DNA from: SVEL01 sp045125245
GTDB lineage: Bacteria > Bacillota > Clostridia > Lachnospirales > Lachnospiraceae
NCBI GenBank assembly: GCA_045125245.1
Contig: JBGVNF010000063.1
Location: 1 to 64,000 of the forward strand
Direction of reading: 5' to 3'
DNA: 64,000 nt
Position 1 is the stretch's first letter; each line of letters begins with the position of its first letter. Positions 17,201 to 25,523 of the stretch are shown here, in pieces. Position numbers and translations under genes: made by a program. The notes beneath the pieces are model-generated. The model saw nothing but the letters and a program-made list of their open reading frames with translations, did not search any database and had not been told where the DNA came from.

Positions 17201-18211
17201 ATGAGTAAAATAACTATTCCTAAGAATTATAAGTCAGAATTAAATTTATACGATACACAGATTGGTATTAAGACAGTAAAGGATTTCTTTCAGAATCTTT
17301 TAGCAGAGAATCTTAATCTTTTAAGAGTGTCGGCTCCGCTTTTTGTAACTCCAGAATCAGGTTTAAATGACAATTTGAATGGTGTAGAGCGTCCAGTTAG
17401 ATTTGGTATAAAGGAGCAGGATGATTACGAGGTAGAAATCGTACAGTCTCTTGCTAAGTGGAAAAGATATGCATTAAAGAAGTATGGCTTCAAAGAAGGA
17501 CAGGGTCTTTACACAGATATGAATGCCATAAGAAGAGATGAAGAGACAGATAACATCCACTCTATCTTCGTTGACCAGTGGGACTGGGAAAAGGTTATCA
17601 CAAAGGAAGAGAGAACTGAGGAAACATTAAAGGATTTAGTTAACAAAGTGTATAGTGCTCTTCGTAAAACAGAGAAATATATGTCTATTAGATATGATTA
17701 CATAAAGGAAATTCTTCCAGATGAAATTTTCTTTGTAACAACTGAGGAGCTTGCAAACATGTTCCCAGATAATACACCAGAGGAGAGAGAATATTATATC
17801 GCTAAGGCTAAGGGCGCTGTATGTGTTATGAAGATTGGTGATGTAATGGAGAATGGTGAAAAGCACGGCAACAGAGCACCAGACTATGATGATTGGTCTC
17901 TTAATGCAGATATAGTTGTTTATTATCCAGTTCTTGATATTGCCTTAGAATTATCTTCTATGGGTGTAAGAGTTGATAGAAAGGCATTGGCTGAGCAGTT
18001 GTCTAAGTCAGGCTGTGTAGATAGAGCAGAGCTTGCTTTCCAGAAGGCTATATTAAATGATGAGCTTCCTTACACAGTAGGTGGCGGTATCGGTCAGTCA
18101 AGAATATGTATGTTCTTCTTAAGAAAAGCACATATAGGTGAGGTTCAGTCATCTATCTGGCCAGATGAGATTAGAGAGGTTGCTGAGAAAGCAGGTATTT
18201 TATTCTTGTAA
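17201..18211 (+). CDS. asnA: Aspartate--ammonia ligase (asparagine synthetase A)
   Basis: This class II aminoacyl-tRNA-synthetase-like enzyme makes asparagine from aspartate, ammonia and ATP. The 336-residue length fits AsnA, and RRDEETDNIHSIFVDQWDWE, RAPDYDDWSLN and the motif-3-like GGGIGQSRICMFFL are diagnostic. GTGGAGG lies before the ATG. It follows the J-domain gene by 22 bases and is closed by a terminator at 18266. No T-box leader is present. Confidence 0.96.
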   Translation: MSKITIPKNYKSELNLYDTQIGIKTVKDFFQNLLAENLNLLRVSAPLFVTPESGLNDNLNGVERPVRFGIKEQDDYEVEIVQSLAKWKRYALKKYGFKEGQGLYTDMNAIRRDEETDNIHSIFVDQWDWEKVITKEERTEETLKDLVNKVYSALRKTEKYMSIRYDYIKEILPDEIFFVTTEELANMFPDNTPEEREYYIAKAKGAVCVMKIGDVMENGEKHGNRAPDYDDWSLNADIVVYYPVLDIALELSSMGVRVDRKALAEQLSKSGCVDRAELAFQKAILNDELPYTVGGGIGQSRICMFFLRKAHIGEVQSSIWPDEIREVAEKAGILFL

Positions 18212-18233
18212 ACATATATTAATATGAAGAGTT

Positions 18234-18262
18234 TTGACAAAATTTAATATAATATGTATAAT
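18234..18262 (+). promoter_or_regulatory. Perfect consensus sigma-A promoter facing a terminator
   Basis: TTGACA (18234-18239) and TATAAT (18257-18262) match the consensus at all 12 positions with a 17-base spacer. The predicted start, near 18269, falls inside the hairpin of the next feature, so transcripts would be about 30 bases unless they read through into comM. Confidence 0.75.
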
Positions 18263-18265
18263 GGT

Positions 18266-18298
18266 CATGTAGAGTGAATTCTCTACATGATTTTTTTC
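18266..18298 (+). terminator. Rho-independent terminator after asnA, in front of comM
   Basis: CATGTAGAG (18266-18274) pairs with CTCTACATG (18281-18289), followed by a run of seven T. It ends asnA transcripts and stands directly behind a perfect promoter. Confidence 0.85.
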
Positions 18299-18380
18299 TT
18301 TTTTATTTTTCAATTTAAACCCCAATATTTAATAATTGTATATTTTTTGAGTGACCTTTCTTTGGAAGAGAGGAAGAAAA

Positions 18381-19907
18381 ATGTATAGTAAAGTATATAG
18401 TGCAGCCTTACTAGGAATTAATATGGAGATAGTAGCGGTTGAGACAGATGTTAGTGATGGTTTACCTTCATTTGAGATGGTAGGCTTGTTAAATTCTGAG
18501 GTAAAAGAGGCAAGGGAGAGAGTGCGTTCTGCCATAAAAAATACAGGATATTTATTGCCACCTAAGAGAATTACAGTGAATTTATCTCCTGCAGACATAA
18601 GAAAGGAAGGGAGTAGCTTTGATTTGCCTATAGCAGTGTCTATACTAAGCTCACTTGGCCTTATAAGCCATAAAAACGTAGGTGATGAAAAAATAATGAT
18701 TGCAGGTGAGTTGAGCTTAAGCGGAAAGATACTGCCTATGAATGGTGTCTTACCTATGGTTATAGCGGCTAGAGAAAAGGGGATAAAAACCTTTATAGTA
18801 CCTCGGGAGAATGCTAAGGAAGGTGCTGTGATTAAGGATGTTAATATATATGGAATGTCAAGTCTTAGGGATGTAATAAGTTTTTTAAACGGTACAGATT
18901 ATGAAAGTGAACCATTTGTGGATTTTTATAATATGTATGAGAATTTAGATGAAATAAATAGAGAGCAGCTAGATTTTGCGGATATATCAGGTCAGGAAGC
19001 AGTAAAAAGAGCTGCAAAGATAGCGGTGGCTGGAATGCATCATATGCTTCTTATAGGTACGCCAGGCTCGGGAAAGTCAATGATAGCCAAGAGGATTCCA
19101 GGTATACTTCCTAGACCAGATATGGAAGAGTGCATGGAGATTACAAAGATTCACAGTATAGCAGGCCAATTGAAGGGGAGTAATATAAAACTTAATAGGC
19201 CATTTAGAGCGCCACATCACTCTGTTACAGACAAAGCACTTATAGGTGGTGGAAGTAATCCTAGACCAGGGGAAATTACATTGGCTCATAGAGGTGTTCT
19301 TTTTTTAGATGAGCTGGCTGAATTTAAGAGAGATACTATAGATGCTCTAAGACAGCCGCTTGAAACAGGTGAGGTTATTATAAACCGCTTAAATGGCACG
19401 TATATATTTCCGGCGTGTATTATGCTTGTGGCGGCAACTAATCCTTGCAAATGTGGCTATTATCCAGATAAAAATAGATGTTCCTGTTCTGAACTGCAGG
19501 TGAAAAATTATCTTGGTAAAATCAGTGGCCCTATACTTGATAGAATTGATATCTGTATAAATACACCACCTGTTATGGTGGAGGATATAGGTAAAAAATC
19601 AGCTGAAAGTAGTGAGAATATAAGAAGACAGATAGAGGGTGCAAGAAGAATTCAAGAGGACAGGTTTAAGGGAGAGACGTATAAGTTTAATAGTCAGATT
19701 ACTGCCTCTAAGCTAGAAGAATATTGTCCTTTATCCATAGAAGCAAAAAAACTAATAGATAAGGCATATAAGAGCCTTGGATTAAGCGTGAGAGTATATC
19801 ATAAATTGATAAGGGTGGCAAGGACGATAGCTGACCTAGAAGGTTCTATGTCTGTGGAAGAGAAGCATATAGCAGAGGCTCTTGGATATAGAACGGAAAT
19901 TTTTTAG
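18381..19907 (+). CDS. comM: YifB/ComM family Mg chelatase-like AAA+ ATPase
   Basis: The 508-residue protein has an N-terminal ChlI-like domain (residues about 20-140), an AAA+ module with Walker A IGTPGSGKSM near 220, Walker B FLDELAEF near 305 and a Cys-rich insertion (CKCGYYPDKNRCSC), and the C-terminal Mg_chelatase_C domain. In naturally competent bacteria ComM is a helicase that promotes branch migration during transformation. The ATG at 18381 follows AGAGAGGAAG; an upstream in-frame TTG is unlikely. dprA follows after nine bases, which fits a DNA-uptake or recombination role. Confidence 0.92.
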   Translation: MYSKVYSAALLGINMEIVAVETDVSDGLPSFEMVGLLNSEVKEARERVRSAIKNTGYLLPPKRITVNLSPADIRKEGSSFDLPIAVSILSSLGLISHKNVGDEKIMIAGELSLSGKILPMNGVLPMVIAAREKGIKTFIVPRENAKEGAVIKDVNIYGMSSLRDVISFLNGTDYESEPFVDFYNMYENLDEINREQLDFADISGQEAVKRAAKIAVAGMHHMLLIGTPGSGKSMIAKRIPGILPRPDMEECMEITKIHSIAGQLKGSNIKLNRPFRAPHHSVTDKALIGGGSNPRPGEITLAHRGVLFLDELAEFKRDTIDALRQPLETGEVIINRLNGTYIFPACIMLVAATNPCKCGYYPDKNRCSCSELQVKNYLGKISGPILDRIDICINTPPVMVEDIGKKSAESSENIRRQIEGARRIQEDRFKGETYKFNSQITASKLEEYCPLSIEAKKLIDKAYKSLGLSVRVYHKLIRVARTIADLEGSMSVEEKHIAEALGYRTEIF

Positions 19908-19916
19908 GAGGTATGT

Positions 19917-21014
19917 ATGAATTACGAGGAAAACAAGTATTGGCTCTGGTTAAGCTATTTGCCTTATATGTGGTACGACAAGGCAAATAAATATATGAGT
20001 GTGTTTAATAATCCAGAAGAAATATATAAGGCTAGCGAGGAAACATTAAAAAAAGTTGGTATATTTACTGAGCAAGAGATTTATAATATTCTAAGCTCAA
20101 AAAAGATTATTAATATAGAAGAAAAATGGAATCAAATGCTAAAAAAAGAAATCAAATTCGTGACTATCAATGATGAGAAATACCCAGATAAATTAAGGAT
20201 TTATGATGATAAGCCGCTGTGGCTGTATTATAAAGGACAGCTTCCGGAAAATGATGAAAAGCTAGTAGGAATGGTCGGCGCAAGAAATTGTAGTCAATAT
20301 GGGAAAAGTATGGCAGAACATTTATCTAGTAAGCTGGCGTTATATTCTATAGGTGTAGTAAGTGGGATGGCAAGAGGGATAGATGTGGCCTGTCATAGAG
20401 GCGCATTAGATGGAAGGGGGAAAACCTATGCAATATTAGGATGCGGTGTAGATATATGCTATCCAAGGGAAAATATAAATGCATATATGGACATTATAAA
20501 TAATGGTGGTGTTATTTCTGAATATCCACCAGGGTGTCAGCCTATTAGCTGGCAGTTTCCATATAGGAATCGAATTATAAGTATGTTTTCTGACGCGGTA
20601 GCCGTTATTGAGGCTAAGGCAAAATCAGGGACACTTATAACAACAGATTATGCACTAAAATATGGAAAAGAAATATTTGCAGTGCCAGGGAGAGCGTCGG
20701 ATGTACTTAGTGAGGGGTGTAATGAGCTTATTAAATCTGGTGCATACATACTTACAGAAGCTGAAGATATGCTCTTTGCAACAGGGGTATATTTTGATGA
20801 CAAAAAGAAGAAAAAACAAAATAATAAAAAAATACTACTTGAAAAAGAAAATGAAGTAGTGTATAGTTGCCTTGATTTATTGCCACAAAGCATAAATGAA
20901 ATCGTCGATAAAACGGGCATGGAATCAAGCGAAATATATAGGATTTTAATGAATTTAGTATTAGATGGTATTGTTATTGAACCAGCAAGAAATCATTATG
21001 CCAGAAAAATATAA
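19917..21014 (+). CDS. dprA: DNA-processing protein DprA (Smf)
   Basis: The 365-residue protein has a SAM-like N-terminal part, then the Rossmann-like DprA core (GMVGARNCSQYG, GMARGIDVACHRGAL, ILGCGVD, SEYPPG, FPYRNRIIS, EA..SGTLITTDYA) and a C-terminal winged-helix segment (residues about 300-365). DprA loads RecA on incoming single-stranded DNA. AGGAGG at 19906 precedes ATGTATG; the frame fixes 19917. It sits between comM and topA, as in many Firmicutes. Confidence 0.94.
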   Translation: MNYEENKYWLWLSYLPYMWYDKANKYMSVFNNPEEIYKASEETLKKVGIFTEQEIYNILSSKKIINIEEKWNQMLKKEIKFVTINDEKYPDKLRIYDDKPLWLYYKGQLPENDEKLVGMVGARNCSQYGKSMAEHLSSKLALYSIGVVSGMARGIDVACHRGALDGRGKTYAILGCGVDICYPRENINAYMDIINNGGVISEYPPGCQPISWQFPYRNRIISMFSDAVAVIEAKAKSGTLITTDYALKYGKEIFAVPGRASDVLSEGCNELIKSGAYILTEAEDMLFATGVYFDDKKKKKQNNKKILLEKENEVVYSCLDLLPQSINEIVDKTGMESSEIYRILMNLVLDGIVIEPARNHYARKI

Positions 21015-21034
21015 AAGGGTGTATGGAGGTAAAT

Positions 21035-23092
21035 ATGGCTAAGTATTTAGTGATAGTGGAGTCACCAGCTAAGGTTAAAACAATAAAGAAGTTTTTAGGT
21101 TCTAATTATGAAGTAATAGCTTCAAATGGACATGTAAGAGATTTGCCTAAGAGTACAATGGGTATCGACATTGAGAATGATTATGAACCAAAATATATTA
21201 CTATAAGAGGAAAAGGCGATAAGCTTGCTGAGATAAAGAGATATGTTAAGAAGGCAGAAAAAGTCTATCTTGCAACTGACCCTGACCGTGAGGGAGAAGC
21301 TATATCATGGCATTTGCAAAATGCCTTAAAGCTTGATGGCAAAAAAATAGTTCGTATTACCTTCAATGAAATTACAAAAAATGCAGTTAAAGAATCTATT
21401 AAGAACTCTAGAGAAATCAATACAAATCTTGTAGATGCACAGCAGGCAAGAAGAGTTCTTGATAGAATGGTAGGATATAAGATTAGTCCAGTACTTTGGG
21501 CTAAGGTGAAAAGAGGCTTGAGCGCAGGTCGAGTACAGTCTGTGGCATTAAGAATGATCTGTGATAGAGAAGAAGAGATTAATGAATTTATCTCAGAGGA
21601 GTATTGGACTCTTGATGTTAATTTAGGTGTGGAAGGTGAGAAGAAGCCAATTACAGCTAAATTCTATGGAGATGAAAGTGGTAAGATTGAAATAGAGAAT
21701 GAAGCTCAGTTAAAGGAAATTGTAAAAAAGATTAAGAAAGCTTCCTTTAAGCCTTTTGAGATTAAGAATGGCGAGAGAATAAAGAAGGCGCCATTACCAT
21801 TTACAACTAGTACATTGCAACAGGAAGCATCAAAGGTTCTTAATTTTTCTACTCAAAAAACAATGCGTCTTGCTCAGCAGTTATATGAAGGTATAGATAT
21901 TAAGGGATATGGAACAATCGGTTTAATCACATACCTTCGTACTGATTCAGTGAGAATATCTGATGAAGCAGATGCTATGGCTAGAAAGTATATAGAGGAT
22001 ACTTTCGGCAAGGAATATGTGTCTAAGACGGAGCAGGCAAAAAAGAGTGGAAATAAGATTCAGGATGCTCATGAAGCTATAAGACCTACACAGATAGAGC
22101 TTACACCTACTATCTTAAAGGATGAGTTATCTAGAGATTTATTTAGATTATATCAGCTTATTTGGAAGAGATTTGCTGCTAGCAGAATGGAAAATGCTAA
22201 GTATGAGACAACTTCTATAAAGATTAAGGCGTCTGATTATATATTTACAACAGCTACATCTAAGCTTTCATTTGAGGGCTTTATGTCAGTTTATGCCTTT
22301 TCGGATGAGGAAAAGGAAAAAACTAATGCTGTGTTAAAGGGAATTACTAAAGATACAAAGCTTACTCTTATAGATGAGGAAGGAAAGCAGCATTTTACAC
22401 AGCCACCTGCACATTTTACAGAGGCTGCGCTTGTTAAGGCCTTAGAAGAACAAGGTATAGGAAGACCAAGTACTTATGCTCCTACTATTACAACTATAAT
22501 AGCTAGAAGATATGTTGTAAGAGAGAATAAGAACCTTTATATAACAGAGCTTGGAGAGGCTGTTAATAGTATTATGAAAACAGCATTCCAGGTTATAGTT
22601 GACTCTAGCTTTACAGCTAATCTTGAATCTTTACTTGATATGGTTGAAGAGGGAAAGGTTAATTGGAAGACAGTTATACGAAACTTCTATCCAGATTTAA
22701 ATGAAGCAGTAGAGCATGCAGAGCAGAATTTAGAAAAGATAAATATTGAGGATGAGGCTACTGATATTCGGTGTGATGTATGTGGAAGAAATATGGTTAT
22801 TAAGTATGGTCCACATGGAAAGTTCCTTGCATGTCCAGGTTTTCCAGAATGTAGAAATACTAAGCCATATTATGAGAAAATCGGTGTTGCTTGTCCTGAT
22901 TGCGGGCAGGATATTGTCATCAGAAAAACAAAGAAGGGTAGAAAATTCTTTGGATGTATAAACAATCCTGATTGTGAGTTTATGTCATGGTCAAAGCCAG
23001 TGGAGAAGAAATGTCCTGATTGTGGAAAATATATGATACAAAAAGGCAGTAAAATTGTATGTAGTGATGAAAAATGTGGCTATATAGAATAA
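21035..23092 (+). CDS. topA: DNA topoisomerase I
   Basis: This 685-residue type IA enzyme relaxes negative supercoils. The TOPRIM domain begins at LVIVESPAKVKTIKKFLG with the metal-binding DPDREGE, and the catalytic Tyr is in ITYLRTDSVRIS near residue 300. Three C-terminal Cys4 zinc modules follow (CDVC..C..C, CPDC..C..C, CPDC..C..C), the usual Firmicutes layout. The ATG at 21035 is chosen since GGAGG lies directly before it. The next gene, codY, has a separate promoter. Confidence 0.97.
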   Translation: MAKYLVIVESPAKVKTIKKFLGSNYEVIASNGHVRDLPKSTMGIDIENDYEPKYITIRGKGDKLAEIKRYVKKAEKVYLATDPDREGEAISWHLQNALKLDGKKIVRITFNEITKNAVKESIKNSREINTNLVDAQQARRVLDRMVGYKISPVLWAKVKRGLSAGRVQSVALRMICDREEEINEFISEEYWTLDVNLGVEGEKKPITAKFYGDESGKIEIENEAQLKEIVKKIKKASFKPFEIKNGERIKKAPLPFTTSTLQQEASKVLNFSTQKTMRLAQQLYEGIDIKGYGTIGLITYLRTDSVRISDEADAMARKYIEDTFGKEYVSKTEQAKKSGNKIQDAHEAIRPTQIELTPTILKDELSRDLFRLYQLIWKRFAASRMENAKYETTSIKIKASDYIFTTATSKLSFEGFMSVYAFSDEEKEKTNAVLKGITKDTKLTLIDEEGKQHFTQPPAHFTEAALVKALEEQGIGRPSTYAPTITTIIARRYVVRENKNLYITELGEAVNSIMKTAFQVIVDSSFTANLESLLDMVEEGKVNWKTVIRNFYPDLNEAVEHAEQNLEKINIEDEATDIRCDVCGRNMVIKYGPHGKFLACPGFPECRNTKPYYEKIGVACPDCGQDIVIRKTKKGRKFFGCINNPDCEFMSWSKPVEKKCPDCGKYMIQKGSKIVCSDEKCGYIE

Positions 23093-23156
23093 ATTGTGAT
23101 TAAATAGCTGAGTTGTTTAAAATAAGCAGTAAATATGTGAATTTAACAAAAAATAC

Positions 23157-23185
23157 TTGTTTAAAATAATGAATTGTGGTATAGT
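23157..23185 (+). promoter_or_regulatory. Sigma-A promoter for codY
   Basis: TTGTTT (23157-23162) and TATAGT (23180-23185) are separated by 17 bases, about 50 bases before the start codon. Confidence 0.55.
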
Positions 23186-23234
23186 TATGAAGTAAAGGTG
23201 ACTGTGAAACAATTTAAAACGAGGAGGCGTATTA

Positions 23235-24008
23235 ATGAGCGTACAATTACTTGATAAAACGAGAAAAATTAATAAATTGTTGCATAATAATAATTCTACA
23301 AAGGTTGTTTTTAATGATATTTGTAGCGTTTTAAGCGAGATACTTTCTTCGAATATATTAGTTATTAGTAAGAAGGGTAAGGTTTTGGGATGCGCGAAGC
23401 GTTCTGATGTTGAAGAAATTAATGAATTCTTAGTAGGTGAGGTTGGCTGCCTTGTTGACAAGGTGTTAAATGAAAGATTATTGTCTATCTTGTCAACACA
23501 GGAGAATGTTAATCTTGCTACATTGGGTTTTGAAGAAAGCTCTGCTAAGAAGTTTCAGGTTATTATAGCTCCCATTGATATAGCAGGAGAAAGACTTGGC
23601 ACATTGTTTATCTACAAGAGTAGCAACTCTTATGAGATAGACGATATTATCTTAAGCGAATACGGAACAACTGTTGTAGGACTTGAGATGATGCGTTCAG
23701 TTAACGAGGAGAACGCAGAGGAAGAGAGAAAACTTCAGATAGTTCGTTCGGCTATCAGTACTTTATCATTCTCAGAGCTTGAAGCTATTATGCACATATT
23801 TAACGAACTGGATGGAACAGAAGGAATTCTTATAGCTAGCAAGATTGCAGATCGTGTGGGAATTACTCGTTCAGTAATTGTTAACGCGCTTAGAAAGTTC
23901 GAATCAGCAGGAGTTATAGAATCACGTTCTTCAGGTATGAAGGGTACATATATCAAGGTTCTCAATGACGTGATATTTGCGGAGCTTGAGAATATTCGTA
24001 AGAAGTAA
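23235..24008 (+). CDS. codY: GTP- and branched-chain amino acid-sensing regulator CodY
   Basis: The 257-residue protein has the N-terminal GAF sensor that binds Ile/Val/Leu (residues about 5-155) and the C-terminal winged helix with the near-invariant segment ASKIADRVGITRSVIVNALRK followed by the wing motif SRSSGMKGTYIKV. CodY represses amino acid uptake and synthesis, and in several Firmicutes motility, when GTP and branched-chain amino acids are plentiful. GAGGAGGC lies before the ATG. It ends at a strong terminator, and the fla/che locus starts 290 bases later, as in B. subtilis. Confidence 0.96.
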   Translation: MSVQLLDKTRKINKLLHNNNSTKVVFNDICSVLSEILSSNILVISKKGKVLGCAKRSDVEEINEFLVGEVGCLVDKVLNERLLSILSTQENVNLATLGFEESSAKKFQVIIAPIDIAGERLGTLFIYKSSNSYEIDDIILSEYGTTVVGLEMMRSVNEENAEEERKLQIVRSAISTLSFSELEAIMHIFNELDGTEGILIASKIADRVGITRSVIVNALRKFESAGVIESRSSGMKGTYIKVLNDVIFAELENIRKK

Positions 24009-24065
24009 AGTTTTTTGGAAATGTGACGATATATATAGTAAATATATAGGTTTAAAGGGATTTAG

Positions 24066-24113
24066 ACCACCACTTAAGGCGTAAGGATGCGCATCTATAA
24101 GTGGTGGTTTTTT
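24066..24113 (+). terminator. Rho-independent terminator after codY
   Basis: ACCACCACTTA (24066-24076) pairs perfectly with TAAGTGGTGGT (24098-24108) around a 21-base loop, followed by six T. It separates codY from the flagellar operon. Confidence 0.88.
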
Positions 24114-24160
24114 GTTATTAATACTTCATAAAACTTCCATATTATATTTACTAAAACCCC

Positions 24161-24189
24161 TTGATATTTTTATAGTTGTAACCTATAAT
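24161..24189 (+). promoter_or_regulatory. Sigma-A promoter for the fla/che operon
   Basis: TTGATA (24161-24166) and TATAAT (24184-24189) are separated by exactly 17 bases. The leader would run about 100 bases to flgB. It is the only good promoter between the codY terminator and flgB, and so the most likely start of the whole 30-kb locus. Confidence 0.75.
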
Positions 24190-24297
24190 GTTATGTAGAA
24201 AAAATGGGGATATTGTAATTTGGTGACAAATTATGATGAGATTTATATAGAATTTATAATAAAATTGACGTTTTATAGATTAGGAAAGGTATAAATT

Positions 24298-24690
24298 ATG
24301 ATTAATTCAAACGCTTATAATTATATAAATGTTTTAACTAAGGCAGCGGATGCATCTTGGACAAGAAATGAAATTATAACAAACAATTTAGCTAATGTAG
24401 ACACACCAGGCTATAAGAGAAAGGATGTAAGCTTTCAGAATTATTTGCTTCAGGAACTTACAAGTGGCGATAGCACATCACTTAGAACAAGGGTTAATGA
24501 TGTGGAGCTAGGAAATCTCAATGCTACAGTTTATACAGATTTTACTGAGTTGTCATATAGATTAGATGGTAATAATGTGGATATTGATACAGAGAATGTT
24601 GAATTTGCATCAAACCAGTTATATTATCAGACGGTGCTTGATACTATCAATCATCAGTTTTCAATGTTAAAGGCAGCTATGCAGAAGTAA
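24298..24690 (+). CDS. flgB: Flagellar basal-body rod protein FlgB
   Basis: The 130-residue rod subunit has the N-terminal rod motif ITNNLANVDTPGYKRKDVSF and the C-terminal coil that packs in the rod. FlgB joins FlgC and FliE at the base of the flagellar rod above the MS ring. TTAGGAAAGG lies before the ATG. It is the first gene of the fla/che locus; flgC follows after 16 bases. Confidence 0.95.
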   Translation: MINSNAYNYINVLTKAADASWTRNEIITNNLANVDTPGYKRKDVSFQNYLLQELTSGDSTSLRTRVNDVELGNLNATVYTDFTELSYRLDGNNVDIDTENVEFASNQLYYQTVLDTINHQFSMLKAAMQK

Positions 24691-24706
24691 TTAGAGGAGG
24701 ATTATT

Positions 24707-25144
24707 ATGGCTATTTTTACATCATTTGATATAAGTGCATCAGGTATGACTGCACAAAGACTTCGTTCAGATATAATTTCACAGAACTTAGCAAATGTTA
24801 ATTCTACAAGCTCACAGGAAGGTGGAGCATATAGAAGAAAGACTGTTGTGTTCTCGGAAAAGAATGCCACAGCTTTTAGTGATGTATTGTTATCTACAGC
24901 AGGAACAGTGGGTTCTGGTGTAAAGGTGACAAAGATTGTTGAAGATTATGAAACTCCTATGAGTAAGGTATACGATCCAGCACATCCAGATGCTGACGAA
25001 GATGGTTATGTTACATATCCAAATGTTAATGTAGTAACAGAGATGACTAACTTAATTGATGCATCTAGATCATATGAAGCTAATGTAACAGCATTTAACG
25101 CGTCTAAATCTATGGCGCTTAAGGGATTAGAGATAGGAAAATAA
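24707..25144 (+). CDS. flgC: Flagellar basal-body rod protein FlgC
   Basis: The 145-residue rod protein shows ISASGMTAQRLRSDIISQNLANVNST at the N-terminus and the C-terminal VNVVTEMTNLIDASRSYEANVTAFN motif shared by FlgC proteins. It forms part of the proximal rod. GAGGAGG lies before the ATG, and fliE follows after 31 bases. Confidence 0.95.
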   Translation: MAIFTSFDISASGMTAQRLRSDIISQNLANVNSTSSQEGGAYRRKTVVFSEKNATAFSDVLLSTAGTVGSGVKVTKIVEDYETPMSKVYDPAHPDADEDGYVTYPNVNVVTEMTNLIDASRSYEANVTAFNASKSMALKGLEIGK

Positions 25145-25175
25145 ATAATTAATAGATTTTAGGAAGGTGTAGGTT

Positions 25176-25502
25176 ATGGATATAACATCAAATATTTCTT
25201 CTGTGATTTCAGGAATTCAGGAGAAAAGAAATTCAATGATAAACAGAGGTGATGAGTCTACCGGAGCAGCAGATAATGCCTTTTCATCAATCTTTGATCA
25301 GATGATTAATCTGGTAGGTGAGACAGATGCGTTATCAGCACAAGCTGAGAAGGCAGAGATAGATTTTTCTTTAGGAAATGCAGATAGTACTCATGAAGTA
25401 ACTGTTGCACAGCAGAAGGCATTGGTTTCATTGCAGTATACAGTAGCTGTGAAGAATGCACTTATGGATGCATACAGAGAAATTATGAATATTCAGATAT
25501 AG
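25176..25502 (+). CDS. fliE: Flagellar hook-basal body protein FliE
   Basis: The 108-residue protein links the MS ring to the rod. The late segment AVSLQYTVAVKNALMDAYREIMNIQI-like C-terminus (here VSLQYTVAVKNALMDAYREI) is typical of FliE, as is the DSTHEVTVAQQKA stretch. GGAAGGTG lies before the ATG. Its place between flgC and fliF is the standard order. Confidence 0.94.
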   Translation: MDITSNISSVISGIQEKRNSMINRGDESTGAADNAFSSIFDQMINLVGETDALSAQAEKAEIDFSLGNADSTHEVTVAQQKALVSLQYTVAVKNALMDAYREIMNIQI

Positions 25503-25523
25503 TAAATACGGAGAAGTATAGTA

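Noticed and set aside
24008..24022. CodY-binding box just after codY
   Set aside because: The best match to AATTTTCWGAAAATT has four mismatches, too weak to claim CodY control of the fla/che promoter.
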